Notes under the pieces: model-generated | Told to the model about the DNA's origin: nothing | Seen by the model: the letters and a program-made list of their open reading frames with translations, nothing else | Databases searched by the model: none | Program-made: the position numbers and the translations under genes | Assembly (NCBI GenBank): GCA_932294295.1 | Contig: OW028577.1 | Location: forward strand, 1,993,001-2,057,000 | Length of the DNA stretch: 64,000 nucleotides | Direction of reading: 5' to 3' | DNA from: Alitta virens | Lineage: Eukaryota > Annelida > Polychaeta > Phyllodocida > Nereididae | Shown: piece after piece, positions 1-7,575 of the stretch | Position numbering within the stretch: the stretch's first letter is position 1 | How the letters are laid out: every line of letters begins with the position of its first letter

Positions 1-271
1 TCAAGCTAGAATTTAACTCTGCAAAATTTACATGAAAATGGGCCCCCCTCCATGTAGATAATGTGTTGTTATATATCAAAGTTATTATGTTTTTTTCAGA
101 CAAGTAAGAATTTAACTCTGCAAAATTTACTTACCACTGTTATCACTGCCCTGGCTGGAAGTGTCCCAATTCTCATGACGAAAGTTGAACAAGACTATAA
201 ACAGAAATATTACCAGGTTGATATAACTACCTCATTTGTCAGTACTTAATGTAACATATAGAAACGTTGTA

Positions 272-1550
272 CTATTTACCTTCTTCATCAGACTCATCAT
301 GAGGGACAACAGCCGGTTCATTTAATCTCTGGCGTAACATTTCCAATTCCAGAGTCTCTCTTTCGCGGACATCATGCTGGACCATCTCCACGTAGCGATT
401 TCTCTTTACAATCACTGCAAATGATGTAACAGATCAAATATATAAATTTTACATACGAAATCGTAAAGCTATCTAAGATTCTCTACTAAGTCAGTATTGA
501 TACTCACCCTTGATGCAGAACACTACCCCAACTAACACTATCACGGTTGAGCCGACAGACAGAGGAATCACCAGCTTCCAGAATGGAGGAGTTCTTCTTG
601 TCATCCTGATAATGGTCACAGGCGTCGTCCTATCGGCGGGGGGGTCAGTGGTAGGCGCTTCACTATCGATGAAGGGTGTTTCCGTGGAGGATGAGTCGGC
701 TATTGGGGTGTCGGTGGTGGTAGACGCTTCATTATCAGGTCGGGGGGGCAAGGTAGAGGGGCTATCCATATCCGGCCCAATCGAGGTCATGGTCGATGAT
801 CCATCCGAGGCCATTGTCGATGGGGCAGTCGAGGCCATGGTCGATGATCCATCCGAGGCCATTGTCGATGAACTTAGAGGGAAGGTCTCCGTTCGCCCGG
901 ACTGAAACACAACCCTCAAAGAGACATCCATCTCAGACAACTGATGCATGACCTCTTCCTCATAATGCGTAAAAAAATCTGAAATAAAAAAAATGTGTAA
1001 ACTTAACTATCATAATTTGCCTTTTCTGTTTTTACCGACTATATCATGATGTGAACTATATATAAGCCTGGATAGTCTTTATCCTTCTGAGAGATATTTC
1101 ACTAGTTAGACAGTTCTTAAACAACTTCTCTGTTGACTGCCTTATACTATCTTGACATATAATTACAATGCATCTTAATGACACCAATTAATACAGCATA
1201 AATAGGTATGATGGCGGTACCATGACTCTGAACATCCAGATAAATATCTCGAGAGCAATTATCAAATGCATAGGGGTGTACATGTATATATATATATATA
1301 TGTATTAAGTTGAGTCTCACAATCATTTTAGCAAGAACGACACACCTATAGGTAAGTCATATGAATATTACAATCCTTTAATTTAAGTTTACTACCAGTT
1401 AAAGTCTTACCTAATTTCACTAATGCTGTCAAGGTCAAGATAGTGTATGTCCTCGACATCGTCCTCGCCGCAGATTAACACGTCAGGAGCTTCGCGACGA
1501 CACCCTAATACTAGCGATAAGACAGCCAGTCTCAACAGTAGCGCAATCAT
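272..1550 (-). CDS. Single-pass type I membrane protein, mucin-like stalk, three visible exons
   Basis: I do not recognise the family. The first visible exon (1411-1550) begins with ATG and a hydrophobic signal peptide (MIALLLRLAVLSLVLGC) and ends at a GTAAGA donor. The second exon (508-978) follows a pyrimidine-rich TTTCAG acceptor. It encodes a Ser/Thr/Pro-rich stalk with a repeated STMASDGSSTMAS-type motif, then a hydrophobic segment (VIPLSVGSTVIVLVGVVF), and ends at a GTGAGT donor. The third exon (272-414) starts after a TGCAG acceptor and encodes a charged Glu-rich cytoplasmic tail; reading on through a possible GTAAAT donor reaches TAG at 272-274. Exons 2 and 3 join in phase. Exons 1 and 2 do not join in the open frame, so a small exon is probably missing between them, or the T7 run at the start of exon 2 is miscounted. 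It lies beside the Polinton on the same strand; host gene or cargo is undecided. Confidence 0.55.
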
Positions 1551-2195
1551 TGTAAATCCGATGGTAATTCCGAAATTAAGTGCAAGTTAGGTAGCAGTCT
1601 AAAGTGATATGACTTCTCCCTAATTATTTCATATATATATAGCTGAATCGTATTGGCTATACTAGTGTCATCAAATGTATTACTTATATCGGATACCTTT
1701 TATTTTGGTAGCCATGACAAATATTAACCCTTTTTAGAATGTCAGGATCTATTCAGTAATATCACCTGCGTTATATTAGGTGTCTATCGTTTGAACAGTG
1801 CGCGATTATGTAACACAGGCAGTTATACCAGGGCCTCAAAGGCAGGGTACGATGGCCAAGTGTCAACCCCCCAGGCATATCTTAAACCAGCTGCTAAACC
1901 CATACAGGCATTTATGACTGTCTTACACAATCTTTTTCATGATAAATCTATTTGAGCATACTGAATGACGCCTCTGTATTCAAAAAGCACATTGCCAATA
2001 AACTCACTAGTTTATAGAGTCTGGTTTACTCAGTGATATATAAATAAAAATATAGACAAATATGAGATATTAGAATTTATTATTACAATCAACATTGAGA
2101 ATGGTATACAGAACCATCAATACATTTAAAAAACAGTCTAATTTACATATATTTATAGATAAGTGTCATTTACAGCCCATATTGAAAGTTCATGA
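1551..2195. other. Intergenic stretch without a recognised gene
   Basis: AT-rich DNA between the membrane-protein gene and the RING-like gene. A TA-rich block near 1630-1640 could be a TATA region for the gene to its left. The left edge of the Polinton should lie in or beyond this stretch, but I could not find a terminal inverted repeat matching the right side. Confidence 0.4.
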
Positions 2196-2687
2196 TTAAC
2201 GTCGAGCATTGGCGTGCTGGCGACCTCGCCGGTACTCTACATTCAGAATCTGTGTCAGTGGTAGAAGGACCTCGTCTGTCAATCGTCTTCTCTGTTGAGC
2301 CAGTTGAAAGTTGTGATGACTTCTCAGATTCTCCCGTGTAGTTGCTATCTCTCCCATGAAATAATCTTTGGTAACTTTGATGATCGAAATGGACTGTCCC
2401 AGATTGATGAAATCTTCAACCAAGTATTCTCCCCAGCCTGTATGATCATATATTAGCTCGTAATTCTGACGACAGAAGGGGCATGGTAGTTTGTAGTTCT
2501 GATCCAGATCGATCGGTAGATCTTCAACAACTTCCTTCATGAGTTTACGCATGACCATCGATTCAATACAGTCCCTACACATCTTCATCAGTTCATCCCT
2601 GAAACAGCATTTGAAGCTATGAGTTGATGGCGTATGACAGCAGATATGGCAGGGGTTCTCGTCAGCGTTTAACAATGTAGTAGCCAT
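2196..2687 (-). CDS. RING-finger-like protein, leftmost gene of the Polinton
   Basis: This 163-residue protein is a probable zinc-binding RING-type domain protein and a candidate E3 ubiquitin ligase. Cys pairs lie at residues 13/16, 27/28, 37/40 and 69/72 (CHIC, CC, CRDC, CPFC), with His at 18 and 23, giving the paired Cys/His spacing expected of a RING that binds two metal ions. The C-terminal half is polar and helical with no recognised domain. The start is the ATG at 2687; an upstream in-frame TTG is not needed. It runs in the same direction as the other Polinton genes and is divergent from the small plus-strand gene at 2917. RING proteins occur as accessory genes in many large eukaryotic DNA viruses. 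The RING call rests on spacing only, and the substrate is unknown. Confidence 0.6.
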   Translation of the reverse strand: MATTLLNADENPCHICCHTPSTHSFKCCFRDELMKMCRDCIESMVMRKLMKEVVEDLPIDLDQNYKLPCPFCRQNYELIYDHTGWGEYLVEDFINLGQSISIIKVTKDYFMGEIATTRENLRSHHNFQLAQQRRRLTDEVLLPLTQILNVEYRRGRQHANARR

Positions 2688-2916
2688 TTTAAGCAACGTG
2701 TGTCTATGTCTGTAGCTTTAATAAAACTGACCGTTAACCATAAGAATGGCCTCCAATGCGTCCCTTCAGGCTAAATTCACACTTTTTGCCAATATACTAC
2801 CAATCAGCTCTAGGTTGCAGATTAAACCTTAAATTTAAGTCAGCCCTCCTTTTAACAGCATTCAGCAGTCATTCTGATCCCTGACTTTGTAGCATCAGTT
2901 TTAAAATATTTTAAAA

Positions 2917-3255
2917 ATGGAGATAACTGAGGCAGCTTATACTCATATCATTACCAGACACATGAATGGATATGAGAATGCTAGATGGGATTCCCAGTTT
3001 ATGTATAAATTAACTAAAGATCAGATTTTTTCTATCTGTCTCCGTCTAACCAAGGATCATCTAGACCCTCTTTATAAGGGGGGTGAAAACCGCAACTATT
3101 TCTACAATATGAATCAAGTCATAGGCTGGGCGACGGGGTTCCAGGAAACAACACATGTACGAGTTAGTATGACGGGGCGCTTCATCAACAGCGTATACCC
3201 AATTACTATTTATGAAGACAAACTGGCGGTTCTGAGGGCTCGAGGAGTAGCGTAG
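2917..3255 (+). CDS. Small BECR/EndoU-like nuclease candidate (112 aa)
   Basis: This is the only plus-strand gene inside the element. The 112-residue product has an N-terminal His-rich signature (HIITRH at 10-15), a central helical Asp/Lys-rich part, and a C-terminal strand pair ending in NSVYPI. The order His...Arg/His near the start and Ser/Thr-x-Tyr-Pro near the end resembles the BECR fold (barnase, EndoU, colicin E5/D, RelE-like RNases) found in phage and bacterial polymorphic toxin modules. That assignment is pattern matching by eye and is tentative. If correct, the gene would be a captured RNase, possibly of bacterial or phage origin. No signal peptide or membrane segment is seen. It is divergent from the RING gene, with about 230 bp between them. 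Confidence 0.5.
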   Translation: MEITEAAYTHIITRHMNGYENARWDSQFMYKLTKDQIFSICLRLTKDHLDPLYKGGENRNYFYNMNQVIGWATGFQETTHVRVSMTGRFINSVYPITIYEDKLAVLRARGVA

Positions 3256-4060
3256 GTCAGTAAATCTATATATATTATATATGATACAAAATTAATGTGT
3301 CTATATATCTAACACTCCATACTTAAATTCTCCATTTCTTCTTATAGAGCACTGGACCAGGACCGACGATGAGCTGTAAAAACTGATATATATTATTTTA
3401 ACCTTCTCAATTTTGTAAATATATATTTGAAACCCCTCACACTGTAAAATGTTACTATATATATATATATTTATATATAAAATATTTAAAACTTGAAAAT
3501 GTCTTTTCTCATACTTACTAGAGAAAATTATCAGGATTTAACAAGTGTCTCTAGATAGTGCCAACTTTTATCTATGACGACTTATTAATGTTATACCTTA
3601 TATCTAAATAATTTAAGTAATTTCGTTAAGATGGCGTTGTACACCAGGTTTCAAGCGGTCTTCGGCGTGCGCTTTTGAAAAATACCGCTTACTAGGTCGA
3701 ACGAAATATCTGGTGTAGAGACAGTACCAACTTTTATCTATGGCACCTTATTAATGTTATACCTTATATCTAAATAATTTAAGTAATTTCGTTAAGATGG
3801 CGTTGTACACCAGGTTTCAAGCTGTCTTCGGCGTGCGCTTTGAAAAATACCGCTTACTAGGTTGAACGAAATATCTGGTATAGAGACAGTTATCAGGATT
3901 TAACGTGCGTCTCTAGATAGTACCGTCGTTTATCTATAACTACCTATTTAATTTATACCTTATATCTAAATAATTTAATTAATTTCGTTAAGACGGCGTT
4001 TTACCTCAGTTTTCAGCCTAAAGGTGACTTCGACATGTGCTTTAAGGACACTTGCTGTAG
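3256..4060. repeat. About 180-bp tandem repeats with internal hairpins
   Basis: From about 3530 two close copies and a third diverged copy of a unit of roughly 175-190 bp follow each other (about 3530-3715, 3716-3890, 3891-4010). Each begins near a TCTCTAGATAGT or GAGACAGT segment and carries TTATACCTTATATCTAAATA and TTTCGTTAAGATGGCG. Copies 1 and 2 each contain nested inverted repeats: TACACCAG pairs with CTGGTGTA, and AAGCGGT with ACCGCTT. No coding capacity is seen. The 3256-3530 part is TA-rich spacer. Confidence 0.75.
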
Positions 4061-4629
4061 GTAACTCTTTATATTAGAGTATAACAGTCTTGAAATTTCA
4101 TTTTAATTTGTTGTAGATGGTGAACCGGTGCAGAGTATTTCAGAATTACCGCTAGGACATGTTGGTAACCTGATAGAATTGATAGATTTATTTTTACAAT
4201 ACGTCTCAATTGAATTTGAATCTTTCCTTTAAAGGTATAATATATATATATATATATATATAATCCACAAAGATACAAAGCTTAACAAGTGCACGAAACC
4301 ATCATTTCCGGCCCAGCGACAGTTGTTTGAACGAGGCTAACAGAGGTAAAGTTAAACCATGCGTAATGAATGTTTTTATGATCTTTTAGTCCCGAACTAA
4401 CCTTATATTTTCTGTAGAAAGGACTTGTCTTCATCACTATCTTTATAGAACCGTTACAGACGTAATTGAAAGTTGGAGTCTCTACAGGACTGCATATGAA
4501 ACAGGTAATTCGAATACGAATGTAGTGTAATTTTTGCTACCATTGGCTCTGTTTTTAGACATGACAAAGACAATTTTTCAAATTGAAATGATTTATTTAG
4601 TAACATGATACATATATATATATATATAT
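4061..4629. other. AT-rich spacer, no gene seen
   Basis: Contains a (TA)n run near 4240-4262 and another at 4613-4630 just beyond the stop of the first PC4-like gene. The segment at about 4560-4600 resembles the sequence downstream of the second PC4-like gene (a GACATGACAAAGACAA motif followed by ATTGAAAT), as expected if the two genes arose by tandem duplication together with their 3' flanks. Confidence 0.5.
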
Positions 4630-5076
4630 TTAAAGGAAAGATAAAATATTATCAATCAGTATAAGGCCCAGCTGCTCAAATTCATAATGTCTCATGTAAA
4701 GACTCTTGATGAAGGTTTCATTATTCTGCGTAGACAGCATCTTAAAATCATACGGTCTCAGGTTAAGTCCCTCGGTGAAAGTTTTGTCATTTATACATGC
4801 TGGTATCCTTCTCAGACTAAAACCGATCCATCCATCGTCAACTGATACTGTTATTTTTCCATTGATGTCAAAAAATCTCTGTTCCTTATCCGTCAAAGCC
4901 TGTGAAACATCATCTAGTAGTTGTATTAAATCATAGGTATCCATGACAGTCAGCCGTATGTGTACAGGCATAGGATATTTGGCTCTGAGCGTTAGCATTT
5001 CTCGTCCTTGACGATATGTGAAAGATACGCGCTTATAGGCTCCGAATGCATGCGTGAATATGATGTTAGATGCCAT
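4630..5076 (-). CDS. PC4-like single-strand DNA-binding protein, copy A
   Basis: This 148-residue protein is paralogous to its neighbour at 5543-5935. Both start MA..IF.H.FG and share RFFDI in the middle and MRHYEFEQ/MKHYEFDQ near the end. The pattern of a beta-rich first half, a basic strand (LTLRAKYP), then a short turn and an amphipathic helix resembles the PC4/p15 coactivator fold, which binds single-stranded DNA. A second, weaker copy of the pattern follows, so each protein may hold two PC4-like units. In a Polinton with protein-primed replication, a single-strand DNA-binding role is plausible but inferred. The ATG at 5076 was chosen because a TATATAA box lies 41 nt upstream at 5111-5117; the longer frame to 5094 opens with TTG. 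Confidence 0.5.
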   Translation of the reverse strand: MASNIIFTHAFGAYKRVSFTYRQGREMLTLRAKYPMPVHIRLTVMDTYDLIQLLDDVSQALTDKEQRFFDINGKITVSVDDGWIGFSLRRIPACINDKTFTEGLNLRPYDFKMLSTQNNETFIKSLYMRHYEFEQLGLILIDNILSFL

Positions 5077-5110
5077 GATGCTGAATAACCACAATCTGTT
5101 TCTGCTCTCC

Positions 5111-5117
5111 TTATATA
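5111..5117 (-). promoter_or_regulatory. TATA box of PC4-like copy A
   Basis: TATATAA on the minus strand, 41 nt before the ATG at 5076. The same arrangement, TATATAAG followed by ATTCA(A/G)CATCATGGC at the start codon, precedes copy B. Confidence 0.6.
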
Positions 5118-5229
5118 CAGACTGGTGCTTTAAAAGAGACTGTTCATTGGTAGCTATTAATAGAGATGTTATATAATATCAAGGCGGCCCTATTTTCTTC
5201 ACGCATGAAATCTTGCCTCCAGCTACCAA

Positions 5230-5602
5230 ATGAGCTCTATAAGATATACTATATTCTTTTCTAAATTAAAAGAGCCAGACCTTACAGTCTATATCCTTTT
5301 GAGACAGGACAAAGACAAATTTTCAGTTTGAAATTTTTATTTGTAGACATACATTAAACGAAATATGTGATATAGCGGATCAACATATCAACAAACTGAT
5401 CAAATTCATAATGGTTCATTGAGTTCTATAAGATATACTATATTCTTTTCTAAATTAAAAGAGTCAGACCTTACAGTCTATATCCTTTTGAGACATGACA
5501 AAGACAAATTTTCAGTTTGAAATTTTTATTTGTAGGCATACATTAAACGAAATATGTGATATAGCGGTTCAACATATCAACAAACTGATCAAATTCATAA
5601 TG
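5230..5602 (-). repeat. Tandem direct repeat carrying the copied 3' end of PC4-like copy B
   Basis: Two adjacent copies of about 185 bp (about 5230-5415 and 5416-5602) differ at only a few positions. The right copy contains the real C-terminal codons and stop of PC4-like copy B. The left copy is an orphan duplicate of the same C-terminal codons plus 3' flank, without the rest of the gene. Both share AAGATATACTATATTCTTTT and TTACAGTCTATATCCTTTTG. This is a recent tandem duplication or a remnant of unequal recombination. Confidence 0.8.
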
Positions 5603-5935
5603 TTTCATATAGACGCCTCTGGTGGTGAAAACCTTTACTGTCTGGTTAGGAGGTGTCCATCTCAGGCGAATGTCGACATCTCCTCGGATTACTGATAGTC
5701 CAATATTCTCTCCGATGTCAAAAAATCTCTCTTCGCCTGTCGCCGAGGCTTCTGAAATTTGTGGTATCAGTTGTAGTAACATCTTGACATCTCCAGTAGA
5801 TAGGCTTATGTATTTTTTTGCAGGGTAGGATCCGTCCTGTATTCTGAGATTTAGCCTTCTTTGCCCATGATATTCGGTGAAAGCCGCTTGGCAGGATTGA
5901 CCAAAATTATGCTTGAAGATGGTTGTCTGGGCCAT
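5543..5935 (-). CDS. PC4-like single-strand DNA-binding protein, copy B
   Basis: This 130-residue protein gives the clearer PC4-like pattern: an aromatic/basic first strand (IFKHNFG), FTEYHGQRRLNLRI, then PAKKYISLSTGDVKMLL with a helix, which follows the PC4 order of basic strand, Gly-Ile-Ser-Leu-Ser-type turn and DNA-binding helix. A second unit (IGLSVIRGDVDIRLRW...YMKHYEFDQF) follows after RFFDIGENI. Its probable role is binding single-stranded DNA during replication or transcription of the element; this is inference from the fold pattern. The start is the ATG at 5935, with TATATAA 40 nt upstream. The gene is a tandem paralogue of copy A and its 3' end has been duplicated again downstream. 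Confidence 0.55.
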   Translation of the reverse strand: MAQTTIFKHNFGQSCQAAFTEYHGQRRLNLRIQDGSYPAKKYISLSTGDVKMLLQLIPQISEASATGEERFFDIGENIGLSVIRGDVDIRLRWTPPNQTVKVFTTRGVYMKHYEFDQFVDMLNRYITYFV

Positions 5936-5968
5936 GATGTTGAATAGTCTCAAACTGTTTTGATCTTC

Positions 5969-5975
5969 TTATATA
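5969..5975 (-). promoter_or_regulatory. TATA box of PC4-like copy B
   Basis: TATATAA on the minus strand, 40 nt before the ATG at 5935, within a context nearly identical to that of copy A. Confidence 0.6.
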
Positions 5976-6056
5976 CATGTGAGATAGTCTAAATAGACTG
6001 TTGATTGGCGGGTATTTATAGAAAGTTTACATAATATCGACATGGCAGAACATGAC

Positions 6057-6488
6057 TTAATGTGTCAGCCATCTGGGTCTTTTGACAGGTAGCCCTGGGG
6101 GTATTAGAGTCATGAGTGACAAGGGGGTGTTGATTCGCTTCAGTGCTTCTAAGAACTCAGCCCAACCCTCAGTTTTCCTTATTGTACCATTAATGGCAGA
6201 TCTAAGTAAGTCAATAATATTTGAACCCTTAATCAGTTTGCCGTCTATAGTGACTAGCCCGTTTGATGACCATGTTATTTCAGGATCATGTCTTCTAATG
6301 TAAGTGGCAAGTCTCAATGCCCTTTCTTTAGAAGCTTTGGGGAATGCATCCGCTATGAATGAATCGTCAGCTTCCTCCGTTTGTTCAAATATTACATCAG
6401 TCTTTTCAGTCGGTTCAGAGGGTATGTCTTTTTTTTGCTTATTCTTAAGTCTGTGATATGTCGACTCGGGGATTAGAAAATGCTTCAT
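6057..6488 (-). CDS. Conserved small Polinton protein, unknown function (143 aa)
   Basis: The N-terminus (MKHFLIPESTYHRL) is followed by a charged, probably disordered linker to about residue 60. A C-terminal domain then follows with ITWSSNGLVTIDGKLIKGSN, an IIDLLRSAI helix, GWAEFLEAL and NTPLSLM. This IdG-x-x-I-x-GSNI-x-DLL...GW-x-x-F...N-x-P-x-SL pattern is, from memory, common in uncharacterised proteins beside Polinton capsid genes of invertebrates. The function is unknown, and a virion or assembly role is suggested only by position. The start ATG overlaps the stop of the upstream gene (TAATG), so the two genes are tightly packed and probably co-expressed. It shows no catalytic Cys/His arrangement that would make it the missing protease. 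Confidence 0.6.
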   Translation of the reverse strand: MKHFLIPESTYHRLKNKQKKDIPSEPTEKTDVIFEQTEEADDSFIADAFPKASKERALRLATYIRRHDPEITWSSNGLVTIDGKLIKGSNIIDLLRSAINGTIRKTEGWAEFLEALKRINTPLSLMTLIPPGLPVKRPRWLTH

Positions 6489-6856
6489 TATTCCAAGAGC
6501 TCCAGCTGAGGTAAAACAGCTTTAATAATACGAGGCCAAACTGATCTAAGCTTTAGACAGAGTAGCTTGCGTCCTCTCTCTGTACTATCTGCAAACTTAA
6601 TGAGTTTGTTTTTAAACCTGCCTAGATCTTTATAGATCTGTTTGCTGACAATTAACTCCCCCTCGACAATATTTCTGGCTAGCTGTCTAAGTAATTCTAT
6701 CTGACTCTTACTCATTGTATTCAGTAAGGCATCTTTCTGCTTACTCTCGGCTATAGATAACAGTTTGATAAAGGGCATGTTCCTTTTTAACGCTGTCATA
6801 ATGACAAATGAAGCTTTTTCAATATTACTCTGCCTTATAAACCGCTGTAGGACCAT
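6488..6856 (-). CDS. Small helical Polinton protein, unknown function (122 aa)
   Basis: A wholly alpha-helical, basic 122-residue product without signal peptide or membrane segment. A central motif (LLRQLARNIVEGEL followed by a Lys-rich YKDLGRFKNKLIKFA helix) and a C-terminal LPQLELL are typical of a short protein found next to the packaging ATPase in many animal Polintons. Its role is unknown. Its start lies inside the 3' end of the ATPase gene (overlap 6825-6856, different frame), and its stop overlaps the next start, so three genes form a compact cluster. Confidence 0.6.
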   Translation of the reverse strand: MVLQRFIRQSNIEKASFVIMTALKRNMPFIKLLSIAESKQKDALLNTMSKSQIELLRQLARNIVEGELIVSKQIYKDLGRFKNKLIKFADSTERGRKLLCLKLRSVWPRIIKAVLPQLELLE

Positions 6857-7547
6857 CGTCAGGAAAAATGTCTGACCGTAATCTTAAATTCTTATCTGTC
6901 TTAGTATGTAAGTCGATAACGAAATATGAGTAAGGTGTTACAGTGGCTGCTAGGTAAGCCTGAAGCATCTGACGATACCCTAACTGTCGACCTAGGGCCG
7001 TAATCTGGCCCTTGTCTCTGTTGTTAGCCATTATGACAAAAGTATGTGTGTTTAAATTTAAAGTTCTTGAATGTTTTGACTTTAAAAACAGATTATGAGT
7101 CAACAGTATGACTGAGCAGTTATTATGATGTGTCCCTATTGTGAAAAGTTTTAGAATAGCATCGGTATTCATGGCATCAATCATTAGATCGTCAAATACG
7201 ATGAGTGAGTGTCCCTTACTTATAGTCTGAAAGGCTTCCAAATCATCTTTGCCTGGCATACCATAGTGAAATGATACATTATCCATTTCTGATTCTAGTG
7301 TACTAAACATTGACTGCCAGGTGCTGTTGTAACAGTATAGAATTTTTTCGGGGGTTTCTCGAAACATGTCGTGTTTCAATAAACGATAAACAAATGTCGA
7401 TTTCCCTCCTTGGCTAGGTGATGATATTATTATATTGCATGGCGTGTTTAAAAGTGTAAGAACCTTGTCTTCAGACATATTCTCCCATGAAATAGGGGTG
7501 TTATTGGCTGCTACAAATGATAGATCTAAAGTATCCGGTCTCTCCAT
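6825..7547 (-). CDS. A32/HerA-FtsK-type genome-packaging ATPase
   Basis: This 240-residue P-loop ATPase would power DNA packaging into the capsid. Walker A is SSPSQGGKST at about residues 42-51, Walker B is SLIVFDDL at about 114-121, and a polar sensor motif LLTHNLF follows about 30 residues later. Length and motif order fit the A32-like packaging ATPases of Polintons, adintoviruses, virophages and poxviruses. It is encoded just downstream of the capsid gene, as in other Polintons. The reading frame is complete and all nucleotide-binding residues are present. Confidence 0.92.
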   Translation of the reverse strand: MERPDTLDLSFVAANNTPISWENMSEDKVLTLLNTPCNIIISSPSQGGKSTFVYRLLKHDMFRETPEKILYCYNSTWQSMFSTLESEMDNVSFHYGMPGKDDLEAFQTISKGHSLIVFDDLMIDAMNTDAILKLFTIGTHHNNCSVILLTHNLFLKSKHSRTLNLNTHTFVIMANNRDKGQITALGRQLGYRQMLQAYLAATVTPYSYFVIDLHTKTDKNLRLRSDIFPDDGPTAVYKAE

Positions 7548-7575
7548 TGTAAATGATATCTGGTTGAGATGTCAG

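Noticed and set aside
510..905. Plus-strand open frame over the membrane-protein exon
   Set aside because: It is antisense to a well-supported minus-strand exon with splice sites on both sides and a membrane segment.
1551..2195. Left terminal inverted repeat of the Polinton
   Set aside because: Compared by eye with 15.75-16.7 kb in reverse complement; no convincing match was found.
6057..6488. The missing Polinton protease
   Set aside because: No His-Asp-Cys arrangement and no adenain-like motif; the C-terminal pattern matches an uncharacterised conserved Polinton protein instead.
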